A stretch of 64,000 nucleotides of DNA from Antedon bifida (lineage: Eukaryota > Echinodermata > Crinoidea > Comatulida > Antedonidae), in contig OY727097.1 of the NCBI GenBank assembly GCA_963402885.1, positions 17,794,001 through 17,858,000 of the forward strand, read 5' to 3'. Within the stretch, counting starts at the first letter, position 1. The number at the start of each line of letters is the position of its first letter. The notes beneath the pieces were generated by a model. It saw only the letters and a program-made list of their open reading frames with translations, did no database searches and was not told where the DNA came from. A program made the translations under genes and the position numbers. This document shows positions 14,505 to 27,132 of this stretch, piece by piece.

Positions 14505-14774
14505 CATTGTTTGGTCACCGTTTGACAAGTTCTTGAGATCTTCCAAAAGGCAACATGCAAACAGTGCTTTTTTATAACGTTCCTCATCAAATGCTTTTCC
14601 AAAAAGAATGTTATCACGAACTGTTGCATTCATTATCCACGATTGTTGTGCAGCATAGGCAAATGACCCATCTGTTGCAATTTCTCCTTTTGTACATATC
14701 ATGTGATTCAATATTGCAGACAATAATGAACTTTTACCTGTTCCAACACTGCCACAAACTCCTACTAATGAACC
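14505..14774 (-). CDS. ABCC5: ABCC5-like exon: NBD1 Walker A and Q-loop
   Basis: An exon of 270 nt (90 codons), phase 0 at both ends, with acceptor TTCTTGTAG and donor GTAATT. It begins GSLVGVCGSVGTGKSSLLSA, which contains a complete Walker A (GSVGTGKSS, residues 8-16 of the exon), binding the ATP phosphates. The Q-loop region follows (FAYAAQQSWIMNATVRDNIL), then FGKAFDEERYKKALFACCLL and EDLKNLSNGDQTM. Human ABCC5 has GICGSVGSGKTS, AYVAQQAWILNATLRDNILF and CCLRPDLAILPSSDLT. All nucleotide-contacting residues expected here are intact. Confidence 0.96.
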
Positions 14775-15214
14775 CTACAAGAATAACAAAAATGAATATG
14801 GATGGATGATTTGGATACAAACAAAATAGCAAACCGATTATTTCAATATAAAGAGGGTAGAACAAGATAGTAGCCGTTTTAGCTCTTCAAACTAGAAACT
14901 ACAGTGGTCTGAATCATGATTATTTTTTTGCCATCCTACCTATAGCTAGTAGGCACATTTAATAATTTCATATGCAAATCCTACAGGTATTTAAACATGT
15001 TACAAGTGTAGAAAAAGTATGGACTAGGTGTAGGTCTAGTGTAAAAATGAGTAGGGTAAATGGGTGTACTTGTTTACACTGTGTCACGCAATACAGTCAA
15101 TTGTATGGATGCAAACGATATAACATAATCCCAACTTTATGAAAGTTGACACATTTATTATAATTATTATTATTATTGTTATTATTATTCACAACAATGT
15201 CAACTATGACTCAC
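14775..15214 (-). other. Short intron before Walker A exon
   Basis: A 440-bp intron with GTGAGT donor and TTCTTGTAG acceptor. It includes an ATT/TTA microsatellite at about 15157-15190. Confidence 0.8.
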
Positions 15215-15556
15215 CTTTTCAATCACTAAGTCAACATCAAACAACGTTTCCATCAAGTTTTCTTTTGATCTGATCTTTAGAAATGGTTGGCACATTTCAG
15301 TGTGGTCTGCAATGCTATCTTTTATCATAAGTTCTTTTCTATTCGTATGATCATCTTTTTTACTGTCTGTTTCTTGATTAGGCTTATTGTTTATTTTTCC
15401 CTTCTCATCAATACATTGGTCTCCATTTACTTCACTAATACCACTTGGGAATGCATCTTTGTTCCAACAAAATATTGCTTTTGATATAGTAATTGCATGT
15501 TTTTGATCTTCAGGTTTTTTATTTTTTTTCTCAATATCTTCTAATAATAATATTTC
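15215..15556 (-). CDS. ABCC5: ABCC5-like exon: hydrophilic pre-NBD1 stretch and NBD1 first strands
   Basis: An exon of 342 nt (114 codons), phase 0 at both ends, with acceptor TTTTTTATAG and donor GTGAGT. It starts EILLLEDIEKK, carries an early NBD1 strand (AITISKAIFCWNKD; human ABCC5: IEMKNATLAWDS), then about 60 charged residues (EVNGDQCIDEKGK, NQETDSKKDDHTNRKE), and ends METLFDVDLVIEK, the strand before Walker A. A long Lys/Asp/Glu-rich insertion at this position is a known ABCC5-lineage feature, so the exon supports ABCC5 over ABCC4. I read all 114 codons and saw no stop. Confidence 0.93.
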
Positions 15557-15661
15557 CTATAAAAAAAAATACCCAAAAGCATATGTAATTTTTAGTTGAA
15601 AAAAAGAAAGAAATTCTATGTAAATAGTATAGCTTACCAAAACAACCTAATAATATATACT

Positions 15662-16762
15662 AAACTTGAAATCGTCACTTTGCGAGTTAGTTATCTGCAC
15701 CACAAACGTTACGCAAGACTGTTTTATAAAATGCGCACAGAAAAAAGATTTAAATGCTATTATGATCTGAATATCAAGAACATTGTTGTCAGTGTGCTCT
15801 CTATTTTGTTTCCAAGTACAGATACACTAAATATTGTGTACATACTACATTCAGTGTAGCTTAGGTGAAAATATGGAACCCGCCTTTAATTCTAATTTTT
15901 AACATGATGTTGTCATCAAAATGAAAGACGAAGATACCAATTTCGGATGAAAATTGTTTGAGCAACAACATATTAATGTTGAAGAAATTTGGATACATAG
16001 AATATAGATGCTCGTTTTTTTAAATGTGATGAACTATGACACAAAATATGAAAATACGACTTTTATAATTCAACTGGCCATATGATGATGTCACAACATC
16101 CGATTTGTACATGAATTTGTATCTACAATTCAACAGCTTCCAGAAAACATTTTAATCATGAGTATCACTTTTTATTCTAAAGAGCTATTTATAACAGATA
16201 ATAATGAAAGAGACAAAAATCCCATATCTTACATTCGTGTGGCCATATGATGACGTCATAACATCCGAGAGGTCAAAATTCTACATGAATTCATATCTAC
16301 TATTTTTACTATTGCATAATAAGTTTAAAAAATTGGGGGTCACCTTTGATCCTAAAGAGCTATAATAGATAAAAAAAGTTACAATATTTTGTAACTTTTT
16401 CAACTAAAACGCGCACAAATGGTTAAAATCAACGTGGTTTAATTTGAAATCTTTTTTTAAATGACTAGGAAAGGCTGGAAAATCATAATTCAAGAGAAAA
16501 ACACATGATTTTCATGCTCCGTTCATGTAAAATTGCTTGTGCGCCCAGGAATTTTTGCCATGCACAAAATGTCATGATCAGCATAGAAAGAAAAATTAGA
16601 AATTAACGTTGCACATTTTTAAATTTTAAATGCGTGTGCGCGCGTAACTTTTTGTGAAACATGCCATTTTTAATCAACAGAATGTTTTCTCTTGATATGA
16701 CTTAAATTTTCACAAAGTGTCAATAAAAAATTATGCTTGGTTTTTAATCTATGATCAATCAT
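15662..16762 (+). mobile_element. Hairpin-ended element, variant A, copy 1
   Basis: It starts with AAACTTGAAATCGTCAC and a decayed 5' hairpin (ATCGTC...GCGAGTT, loop ACTTT) followed by GTTATCTGC. The interior shares landmarks with the other copies: CAGTGTAG...AGGTGAAA, the ATTCAACTGGCCATATGATGA block, TGACGTCA palindromes and GCGTGTGCGCGCGTAAC. There is no protein-coding frame. It runs directly into copy 2. Confidence 0.75.
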
Positions 16763-18301
16763 AAACTAGACATGAAACTCGTCACTTTGACGAGTTAGTT
16801 ATCCGCACCACGACAAACGCCACGTGCACGTCATACGTTGGAATATTGCACACAGATAAAGATTATGGCATTATGACAAGAACTGAAGAATATGATATGC
16901 TGTTAGTGCTGAATTCTGTCAATTTTGTGTCATATAGTATATACATGCAAACAGTATAAGCTGTATACATATTACATACAGTGTAGAATAGGTGAAATTA
17001 CGGGACCCGCCATTTATTCCAATTTTTAACATGGCGACGGTATCAAAATGAAACACTTAGATAGCAATTTCAGAAGGAAATTATCTCAGGAACAACATAT
17101 TAACGTGTAGAAGAAATTTGAATACGTAAAATATAGATGCGCACCCTTTTAAATGTGATGAACTATTACGCAAAATATGAAAATACGACTTTTTTTATTC
17201 AACTGGCCATATGATGACGTCAGAACATCCGATTGGCAAAATGTTTACATGAATTCGTATCTACAATCCAATAGCTTCCAGAAAACGTTTTAATCGTGAT
17301 TATCACATTTTATTCTTACGAGCTATTACAGATTAAAATTTACTGTAAAGATGAAATTAATGACCCACGTAATTAAAATTTTTAGGCATGATGACGTCAT
17401 AAAAATTAAAATATTTTTATCTCATGCTAAAGAAAGTTGATTGACCTACACAATATATAAATGTAGGAGAAAAAGGAATACAGATAAGCGTGATGCGCTC
17501 CATTGAATGTGATGAGCAATAACGAAAGAGACAAAAATCCTATATTTTACATTCGTGTGGCCATACGATGACGTCACAATGTTTTTTTAGCCTTATTGAT
17601 GCATGATCCGATATCTACAACTCATCAACTTCTAGATTTTGTAATAAAAATAAACGGTTAACGGTTTACTTTAGAAACTATGACTGTTTAAAAAAAGACA
17701 TAATTTTGACGATTTTTTAAGCTTTTTCATAAAAAACGCGCACGAATTGTCTAATTCAACGTGTTCGTATGGCGTTATTTAAACTGGAAAAGGTCTAAAT
17801 TGTTTTCAAAATTACTAGGAAAGGCTTGAAAAATATAATTCAAGAGAAAAAAATATGTTTTGAACGCTACGTGCGCACCGCGCGCGTAAAAAATTGCGCG
17901 CCCGTGGGAATTTTTGACATGCTCAAAATGACAGGAAACGCGTAAAAAGTTGATTAGAAATTAATTTTGCGCATTTTGAAATTTTAAATGCGCGTGCGCG
18001 CGTAACTTCTTGTGAAACATGCCATTTTTAATCCGTAGAAAGTTTGCCCCTGATATGACTTAAATTTTGTCAAAGTGTCAATACTAAATGACTTTTGGTT
18101 TTTAATCTATGATCAATCATTGAAATTCATAAAATTGCGCGTAAGTCACGTTGCGCAACTATGACGTCATTCAAAAATAGGAGGTGCACAACTTCACGTA
18201 AATGCCCATATGTTGTCAAAGTTATGAAATGTTATGTTTACACATTTTAGAGGAACACGACTCACAAAAAGGAAGGAAGGAAAGAAGAATAATACAGAAA
18301 A
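16763..18301 (+). mobile_element. Hairpin-ended element, variant A, copy 2
   Basis: The 5' hairpin is perfect (16776-16796, 8-bp stem AACTCGTC/GACGAGTT, loop ACTTT), followed by GTTATCCGC. The interior contains several TGACGTCA sites and very GC-skewed strings (GCGCGTGCGCGCGTAAC near 17992). The end runs into copy 3 without a clean 3' hairpin. Confidence 0.8.
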
Positions 18302-19945
18302 ACTAGATTTGAACTCGTCACTTTGACGAGTTCGGGTTATCCGCGCAAACGCAACATGCACATATTTTAAACTACATGAACCTCGACAATTATTATGCCA
18401 TCCTATGACATGAATTAAATATGTTTACAGTGCTGAATTGTACCTATTTTGTAGCATACAGCATATTACAGTATTTACAAAATACATTGTAATTGTTATA
18501 TACAGTGTAGCATAGACGAAATTACAAGACCCATCTTTTAAATCCAATTATTAACACGATGACGTCATCAAATTGACATTATAAAGATAACAATTTTTGA
18601 AGATAATCATCTAAATAATTACATTAATACAAATTTGAAGAATTTTGGGCACGTAAAAGTGAGATGCGCTCTCATTTAAATGCAATGAACTTTTCCGCAA
18701 GAGATGAAAATACGACTTTTTTTATTCAACTGGCCATATGATGACATCACAACATCTGATTGGCAAAATGTTCACATGAATTCGTATCTACAATCCAATA
18801 GCTTCCAGAAAACGTTTTATTCATGATTATCACTTTTTATTCTGACGAGCTATAACAGATTGAAATTTACTGTAAAGATGAAATAAGGTGACCCACGTTA
18901 TTTACATTTTTAGACACGATGACGTCATAAAAATTAAAATATTTTTAACTCATGGAAAAGATAGTTGATTGACCTAGACAGTATTAAAATATCTGAGGAA
19001 ATGGAATACGTATAAGCGAGATGCGCTCTATTTAATGTGATGAGCAATAACGAAAGAGTAAAAAATCCTATATTTTACATTCGTGTGGCCATACGATGAC
19101 GTCATAACATCCGAGGGGTAATGATTCTGCATGAATTCATATCTTCAACATATCTGCTTACATATTAAATTAAAAAAATTGGGGGTCATGGATGATCCTG
19201 AGGAGCTATAATAGATTCAAAATAGGCATAATTTTGACAATATTGTGTAACATTTTCAACTAAAACGCGCGCGAATGGTATAAATCAACGTGTTCGTATG
19301 ACGTCATTTTAATTTGAAATGATGTCAATCTTTTTCAAAATGACTAGGAAAGGCTGGAAAATTACAATTCAAGGGAAAAAAACATGATTTTCGTACTCCG
19401 TGCGCACCATACGCGTAAATTATTTTGCGCGCGCGGGAATTTTTGACATGCTCAAAATGTCATGATCAGCGTAGAAAGTTTATTAGAAATTAATTTTGCG
19501 CATTTTAAAACTTTAAATGCGCGTGCGCGCGTAACTTCTTGTAAAACATGCCATTTTTAATCCATAGAAAATTGACCTATGATATGAATTATAATTTTAT
19601 TAAGTTTCATGAAACAATATTTGTTGGTTCTAAAGTTATGATCAGTTATAGAAATTCATAAAATCGCGCGTAACTTACGCAACGCGGATCTGACATCGTC
19701 CAAAAGCTTGGCTGCACATCTACACTTCAATGTCAATCTTTTTACCAAGTTATAGAAAGTTATGTTTACAAGCAATAGAGATATGCTGGTCACAAAAATC
19801 CGGGAAAGAAAGAAGAATAACAAAGAAGATGAAAAAGATATTTACAATCACATGGGTTATCCTGCAACTAAGTTGCGGATAACCAAAAATATTGATCTCA
19901 TACAATAACAAGGAGTTATCCGCTTGGTATACCAAGCGGATAACT
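18302..19945 (+). mobile_element. Hairpin-ended element, variant A, copy 3 (both ends present)
   Basis: The 5' hairpin at 18312-18332 is perfect and is followed by GGGTTATCCGC. The 3' end has two tandem hairpins: 19855-19883 (GGTTATCCTGCAAC...GTTGCGGATAACC) and 19914-19945, a perfect 32-nt palindrome with arms AGTTATCCGCTTGG. The two are separated by CATACAATAACAAGG. This copy best shows the full architecture. Confidence 0.85.
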
Positions 19946-22020
19946 AAAAATCATAACATGTACTGTAAGTCATGTTGTGCAACTATGACGTCTTTGAAAA
20001 ATAGGAGGTGCACAACTTCACGTAAATGTCATAACATTTTTAAAGATACGCGATGCACACAAAATGGGGGAGAAAGACAGAAGAAGTTTCTTGCACATCA
20101 ACAGGTACAGGTCACGCCATACGTTGGAATGTTGCGCACAGAAAAGAATTATACCATTATGACCTAAAAATATGTTGCTAGTGCTGAATTCTGTCTATTT
20201 TGTGTTATATAGTATACTAGAGGGTGAGCTCGCGTAGACGATGGTTCTCGGAATGATAATGAAAAAAGGTTTTAGAAGGACTTTCTGACTTTGACGTTTT
20301 CTTTCGGTTACCATTACTGAAATACTTGATATTGGTAAAACTAACCTTACCAGTAGGGCCCTTGTAGTGCGGAGGTGGGGAGGCGGCGTTCATTTGAGGG
20401 AGGTGCTTATTCGAGGGATACGTTTAATTTTTTAGTTTTAATAATATGGTAACATTTATAATCAAATAAAATCCTCTATTAGATATGAAAAGTGGTAAAA
20501 AAGAATAACAAATGCTTGGTAAATTGTAGATAACAGTCTGATGAATTCTACTACAAATAGTATAATTGTGTTATAAATATAATACAAAATGTGATTATTA
20601 TTCTAAGTGATGTTTTATTGGGAAGGTGTTCTGTGTTTATTCAAATAAATACCATCCTATTTGGTATAAATAATACATTATTTAAAACTAACTTCTGCGA
20701 CAGAGTGGGTCGTTTCGGCCTAAGAGGGAAGACGTTTAGACGGCTTGCAACATGTGGGTCCTAACGGTACACAGATAGCCCACAGTTATTTCTGCAAGCT
20801 TACTCAATAACTCGGCTATCAGGGCTTTACTCGATTTCAAACAAAAGGTCTTATCAATTAATTTTATATACCATTCCCCACAATATACTTGGATGCTTAA
20901 TGGCGTATATTTAATCTGCAGTATAATTTTTATTTTGCTACTGCACACAGGCGGTCCGAAAATAAACAAAAAACTAAAATGGCTATCGCCACCAACCAGG
21001 AAGTTGTAAGGTGAACCCATGGACTCACCATGAACCCGGAAATTACTTCCACCTCGCACAGAAAATCTGATGAAATCAGAAATTTTGTTTCAAAACTCTT
21101 TAATATCTTCCTAAGATAGAAATATGGAACAATATCGTAATCGTGGAAACTAATGTTATCAAACCTACGTTTCGCTGTACATTTAAGATAGATAAGGTAG
21201 CTATCCAAGGCGGAGATTTGTCCCAAAGTTTTTCCATTTTGTTTACCTATGTCAGAATTAACCATAATTTATATATAGATACCGTATACACAGTATAATT
21301 ATACTGTATACATACTACATACAGTGTAGAATAGATCAAACTGCCGCCTTTAATTATAATTTTTAACATGATGATATCATCAAAATGAAACACAAAGTTC
21401 GGAAGAAAATAATCTGACAACAACATATTAACGTGTTGAAGAAATTCGGATATGTAGAATACAGATGCGCGCTCTTTTAAATATGATGAACTATGACGCA
21501 AAATATGAAAATATGACTTTTATAATTCAACTGGCCATATGATGACGTCACAACTCTGATGTGCAAAATTTGTACATTAATTCGTATCTACAATTTAACA
21601 GCTTCTAGAAAACGTTTACATTATGAGTATCTCTTTTCATTCTGTGGAGCTACAACATATTGAAATTTACTGTAATGATGAAAATAAGTGACCCAAGTTT
21701 TTCATGCTTATGAACATGATGACGTCATCAACATTTAAAAGATGGTAAATCATCCGAAAGATAATTGATTGACCTAGACAATATCAAAATATTGAGGAAA
21801 TTGAGGTACGGATAAGCAGAGATGCGCTTTTATTAAATGTGATGAGCTATGACAGAAGAGACAAAAATCCTATATTTTATATTCGTGTGGCCATACGATG
21901 ACATCACAATATCCGGTTAGCCATATTGATTTCTACAGCTCATCAACTTATAGAATATGTATTTAAAAAAAAAAAATTCTCCGTGTACTTTAGAAACTAT
22001 GACTGTGTAAAAAAAGACAC
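19946..22020 (+). mobile_element. Hairpin-ended element, variant A, copy 4, interrupted
   Basis: Family sequence at 19946-20214 resumes at about 21263 (TATACTGTATACATACTACA, CAGTGTAGAATAG) and runs to about 22020. An unrelated segment of about 1.05 kb sits between. Ends are not clean. Confidence 0.65.
20215..21262. other. Segment of unknown origin inserted in copy 4
   Basis: It splits the hairpin-ended element. It contains ggcggcgttcatttgagggaggtgcttattcgagg (20382-20416), of a type seen in decayed repeats. It also holds a GC-richer stretch at 20705-21060 with two overlapping minus frames of about 110 codons. I recognise no domain in them and infer a transposon interior rather than a host gene. 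No clear terminal repeats were found. Confidence 0.4.
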
Positions 22021-22129
22021 CAAAAACGTTCCCAAATTATAGCTCCATGGTTCATGCAAAACAATTATGTTTTTAACACTAAAAAAAACGCAAATGTAAA
22101 ATATACAAAACTTTTAAATGAATGATGAA

Positions 22130-22167
22130 CCATAGAGATATTATAGTTCACTATAATATCTCTATGG
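22130..22167. repeat. Perfect 17-bp hairpin
   Basis: CCATAGAGATATTATAG is followed by a 4-nt TTCA loop and its exact complement. It may be a minimal foldback element or recent palindromic insertion. Confidence 0.9.
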
Positions 22168-22169
22168 AT

Positions 22170-23013
22170 GAACCCAGTAGTGAGTGCATGGCTTTTAATC
22201 AATCAGTCAATCAAACATTCTATCATGCATGGTTTATTATTACCTCATTCAGCAGGCATTAATTAGAAAATATCATGTCTATTGGGACATATACACATTA
22301 ATATGTACAGTGAATCAGTGTTTTCATAAGTAATTGCACATTTATTTTATTGATTTGCATTGTTTGCAGACTTCTCTAGGAAATCTACTGTACTACTTAT
22401 TTTTTTTTTAAATATAATAACTTAATATTTGGAATGATTGATTTCATTGATTGCATTTTGGATGTCAGCACGCAACAATCGCCAGTTGCATTAAAACAAA
22501 TCATGGAAGGGCTCGGTTCTAGAGGCTAGGCATAGCATAGATTAGGTGATAGAAAGCGTATTGTGATAAACAATTTTCATTGTTGCTGTAATTTAAAACA
22601 TAACATTTGAATTTACCATTGCGGTTTCTTATATTACTATTCTGTAAAAATGTAATGATTCTTGCATGTTTCAATACCATTTGGTAAAATATGTTTTCAT
22701 TGACGAGTTGCTTGTTGGGAAATAGCATTAAAGTAAGCGTTTACGTGCTTGTGCAAAACCTCCTTATTAAAGGATTATCATTGTACGAATTTTAGCTGCA
22801 TTCACAATTTGGTAATTTTATTAGAGTATTACTGAATTTTTTCAACCACTTTAGATTATTTGACCGTAAGGACAAACATGCATCATAAATTGACAGTCCA
22901 TTAGGATCCAACTTTTCAAGATTTCACCAAGTGTCTGATCATCAACATTTCATAATGCCATGTACTCAAAAAGAAGTTCAAACTTGAAGAATAAGAAGAA
23001 AGAATGATCTTAC
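22170..23013. other. Intron sequence without recognisable features
   Basis: AT-rich intron just 3' (gene sense) of the exon 23014-23121. Nothing is recognised. Confidence 0.5.
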
Positions 23014-23121
23014 TTTAATTCTTTTTGCAGCAACTGATGCTTCACCTACTCCTTTGATAGCATAGGGTGTGGACATAAGTGTCACTCTCATAGAGTTCAA
23101 GCAAGCAACATATGTAAATGC
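23014..23121 (-). CDS. ABCC5: ABCC5-like exon: end of TMD1 (TM6)
   Basis: A short exon of 108 nt (36 codons), phase 0 at both ends, with acceptor TTGATTACAG and donor GTAAGA. It encodes AFTYVACLNSMRVTLMSTPY and then AIKGVGEASVAAKRIK. Human ABCC5 has AFTVVTVFNSMTFALKVTPF and SEASVAVDRFK. The segment forms TM6 and the SEA.VA..R amphipathic helix that leads out of TMD1 into NBD1. The next exon, 7.5 kb away, continues EILLLED where human ABCC5 has LFLMEE. Confidence 0.95.
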
Positions 23122-23933
23122 CTGTAATCAAGAATTTTTGAAATATTTCATTTAATAATGGTCATAATTTAAATATTTCATATTGTTTTGGAAGGTTTGT
23201 TTATAATACATAGAATTTGACTTGAGTCAGTGCTCATATCAATATAAATTTCCAAGAAAATTGATGATTAGATATTAAGTGTAGAACATTTGTTTGATGA
23301 AAAACACATGTTAGTGAAGAGATGTTTTTTTCACATTTTGAATTATGCTTAAAGATACATTGTCACCATGAAAAAATGTTTTTCAATTTTTTGGTGACAT
23401 TTTAAAGTCACATAAAAGTTTATTCATTTTGACAAATAAATGAATGAATTATGAATGAATCATTTACCTGAAAAAACTGCTAAGTCAAAGCAAAAAATAG
23501 TAAAATTGGCTGCCATGCCAATGGGTTTTGGTTGAATTTAACCGTCTAACTGTCTTTTGAAGTGAAAACATTCTTTTTATTAATTTTTTTTAAAATATGG
23601 CCTATTCCTGGTTTCAGCAAGTGACTATTTAGACATTTTTCATCACAAAGTTCATGCCATGGTGTTCATAGGGTTTGAAGAACCCTCCACACCTCTTTGC
23701 TGAAGTCCTCTTTTCCAACTAGAGACAACCAAGGCCTACGCAATCTCATGATGATGTTTTAGCCATCCTAAACAGCTAGCAGGAAAATTCCACCACTACT
23801 ACTATAACATTTCCGGCTATGAGCTTCCAGAAGCAAACATATTCAAATTCATGTAAGCATCTATCTATTGATCAATTTTAAGATTTGCATTTATCAATAA
23901 TTGTTCACATTAGAAAGTAAAGAAATTACATAC
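23122..23933. other. Intron with a relic of the AAAGATGTATTGTCCCC family
   Basis: At 23349-23470, AAAGATACATTGTCACC and a following stretch (gacattttaaagtcacataaaagtttattcattttgac) match the left part of the TIR family best seen at 54811-55158. The rest is unremarkable AT-rich intron. Confidence 0.5.
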
Positions 23934-24082
23934 TTGTGCTGCAGTAAGACTATCTCCTAACAAGGTGTGTACCAGTATTGTAACAACAGTTGCTATGATG
24001 GGAACCAATGGTGACAGTGACAAGTTAATACTCTGAATTATTGCTGCCTTCTCAAGAAAAACTTTCTCATTCAAGCGAACCT
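23934..24082 (-). CDS. ABCC5: ABCC5-like exon: TMD1 helix 5/6 region
   Basis: An exon of 149 nt, beginning with two bases of a split codon (joining to Lys) and ending in phase 0, with acceptor TACTGTAG and donor GTATGT. It encodes VRLNEKVFLEKAAIIQSINL, then the hydrophobic SPLVPIIATVVTILVHTLLG and DSLTAAQ. Human ABCC5 reads EEERRILEKAGYFQSI and LGFDLTAAQ at the equivalent positions. This is the cytosolic return and TM5 of TMD1. Confidence 0.95.
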
Positions 24083-24534
24083 CTACAGTATAAACAAAAA
24101 TCAACATACAATGTATATTAGATGTTTAGATTAAGAAAACTATAAACAAACAGCAGCAAACTTTTAGAAAATACTATTTATAAGACTTTTTCTCATTCTC
24201 ACAGATTTCCTTATCTTTATCGTTTCAAATTAATTAAAATTATATGTAACACTGAAAATGCTAATAACACCAGTAAATGTATGAGTAGTGTACAACAAAT
24301 ATATTATATATAATTCCTTAATTGCAAGACGTTTTTGTAAGAAAACAATCCATGTTTGATACATGTATTATTGTCCTGTGGTACGTCATTTGAAATCGTT
24401 TTTTACGCTGAAATTATACTATGTATTCGAGAACTATCTAGTCATTTCAAATTAATTACTTCATTTATTTTAAAAGTTGGATTTGGAATGATGACAGAGT
24501 AGAGCTTCGCGAAGTTTTGACCAATCACAAATGG
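24083..24534. other. Intron sequence without recognisable features
   Basis: AT-rich intron sequence on the 5' side (gene sense) of the exon 23934-24082. No repeat or exon is recognised. Confidence 0.5.
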
Positions 24535-24890
24535 TCTTTCTAAGGTCTTACAATCATATTTTAGAGGACGCTATGTGAGACAGTGGAACCAGAATCCATA
24601 GCCATAACATCGGCAAGGGTTCGAGGCTCACTCGCTCCATGGTTCTGGTGGTAGAACAAGTCTTCTCGGATAAGGACTATAAACTGTAGGTCCAGTGTAT
24701 GCACATTGCTCGTGTGCACTTTAAAGAACCTAGTACATCTTTCGAGACGAGTAGGGGATTTCCAATTACATGATGTGACCCTTAGGGGAGAAGAATGTTG
24801 TTGAAAAGGTGTAACATCTAAGTCCCCAGCGTTCTGATCTTCATGAAATAGCGTTTTATAAATGTTGCATTACATTACATTACATGTAAC
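24535..24890 (+). mobile_element. tRNA-type SINE with conserved central domain
   Basis: A pol III B-box-like GGGTTCGAGGCTC lies at 24616-24628. A central domain follows (TCTTCTCGGATAAGGACTATAAACTG, AGGTCC, then GTGCACTTTAAAGAACCTAG), and the 3' end is a repeated ATTAC tail at 24865-24890. The central block is the GGATGGGACGTTAAA...CACGTTAAAGAAC type widespread in invertebrate SINEs. The same block occurs on the minus strand in the SINE at 61225-61690. Confidence 0.75.
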
Positions 24891-26060
24891 CATACATAAA
24901 TATGTTATATTTATAAATCACTAAGCATGAATTGTATGGCTCGTGGGGAGAAACCAATGCCTGTCAATCTTTGGTTTCGAGTTTGTGCCTCAACGCTTGT
25001 GCAGAAATATTTTTTCAACGGCAGATGCGAGTTGCTAAACGAAAATGACGCGGTCAATATCAAATTTATCCAGAATTCGCTGAATTTTATATATCGGTCA
25101 ATATCAAAATCTACGAGGAACTTCAGTATTACGATCCTCTGAGCTGTAGTCATGTGATGCAATTTCAACCATTCACATATTAATACAGGCCATGAATTTA
25201 TATATTAATATTAGGGCTGATTCTCACTTTTACAGATTTCCTCATCTTTATCATTTCAAGTTAGTTTTAAATTTTCAGAATCATATCACTGGTATATTCT
25301 GTGCCTGTTAAATTATTAATACGGTTATTGTTGTCTATTTTACTCTATCATTTTGAATTAACTTTTAGCTTATTCTTTTACATATCTCTATTGAGATCCA
25401 GTCACTGCTCAGTTTTTTACAGTAATTTGCCTTTAGATTTATTATATTGTTTACATAAATATTGACATTAAAATAACTATAAGGATTTCAAGGCCATAAC
25501 TTGATATGTTAAGGGTAAACCCAGCTGAAGACTAATAAACAACTCTCCTGAGGCAAATGTAACATTTGATCAGCATCAATATTACTAAACATCAATGTGC
25601 TGAGTGGTTAGATGAGCAGCCATAAGGGACAGAAGATACATTGCATATTCATCACACTGTCACAGAGTATTCTTAAAAGCTATTAAAGTGATTGTAGAAA
25701 CAGTAAAATGAGAAGAGGGGTCACCCCGTAGCCATGAGCAATAGCTGGTAATCATACCCCAGGCCTTGAATCACTGCCCAACATAAATATCTATTTTGAA
25801 CTTTAATACTCAAAGTATGTCTTACTGTACATCTCTACATTTAATACTTTATGGTTATACCTATACTGTAGTCATCAAACAAAGAAAAAAAATGTTTTTA
25901 ATTGGATTTATTGTTAGTGAAATGGAATCCTTTTCTTATAATAAAACATATATCTTCATAGCAACGAAATGGGAGCTTGGTGAATGAACAATAGCTCTTA
26001 AACAATAGACTCAAAAACATAATTGCAATCATTTTGTTTTCCTTTTTTAAAATCTAAAAC
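24891..26060. other. Intron sequence without recognisable features
   Basis: No repeat family or exon is recognised. Overlapping open frames on both strands at 24911-25168 lack any known motif. Confidence 0.5.
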
Positions 26061-26062
26061 TA

Positions 26063-27132
26063 AAACTAGATTTGAACTCATCACTTTGACGAGTTTGGGA
26101 TATCTGCGAAAATGCAACATGCACATACGTTAAACTATTATGAACGTCGACAATTATTATGCCATCCTACAACATGAATTAAATATGTTTACAGTGCTGA
26201 ATTGTACCTATTTTGTATCATACAGCATATGTATTTACAGAATACACTGTATATATTATACACAGTGTAGCATAGATGAAATTACGAGACCCATCTTTTA
26301 ATCCAATTTTTAACACGATGACGTCATAAAAAATTGACATATAAAGTAACAATTTTAGAAGATAATCATCAGTAATACAAATTTTGAAGAATTTTGGGCA
26401 CATAATAGCAAGATGTGCTCTCTTTTAATCGTGAGAAACATTTACGAAATCTGACTTTTTAAATTCAACTGGCCATATGATGACATCATGTCATCAAGAT
26501 AGACAAAATGTGTATATGAAATCATATCTACAATTCAACAGCTTCCATAATAAGTTTTAATCACGTAGGTCACTTTTCATTCCGATGAGATATAACAGAT
26601 TAAAATATACTGTATAGATAAAATCAAGTAAATCATGTTATTCTAATTTTTTTATATGATGATGTAATAACAATTAACATTTTCGTAACTCATGTGAAAG
26701 AAAATTGATTTAGCAAAAACATATTAAAATCTAAGAAACGCAATGCAGTCTATTAAATATGATTAACTAGTACAAAAGCAAACAAAATTCAATTTTTTAA
26801 ATTGATTAGAAATTGATATTTCGTAATATAAAATTTTAACTGCGCATGCGCGCAATTTCTTGTGCAAAAAACCATTTTTATTCTATACATAGTTGACCCC
26901 TTATATAAATTATGATTTTATTAAGTTTCAATAAAAAATGACTTATCATTCTAAATTTATGATCAATCATAGGATTTCATAAAATCACACGTACGTTACG
27001 CTGCACGTCGTGGAAAGAAAGAAGAATAAAGATAAAAAAAAAGATCCTGACAAACAAAAGTTGCAGATAATGAAAAAAAAAAAGATCCTAACAATAACAA
27101 GGCTTATCCGCAATTACCTTGCGGATAACCAA
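26063..27132 (+). mobile_element. Hairpin-ended element, variant A, copy 5 (complete, about 1.07 kb)
   Basis: It begins ACTAGATTTGAACTC with the 5' hairpin at 26075-26095 and GGGATATCTGCG. The interior carries the ATTCAACTGGCCATATGATGA block and one TGACGTCA. The 3' end has a decayed first hairpin near 27056-27072 and a clean terminal one at 27104-27128 (TTATCCGCAA/TTGCGGATAA). No coding frame. Confidence 0.85.

Noticed and set aside
20736-21265. Possible host gene on the minus strand (frames of 107 and 111 codons)
   Set aside because: The frames overlap each other, lack known domains or splice signals, and lie in a segment inserted in a mobile element.
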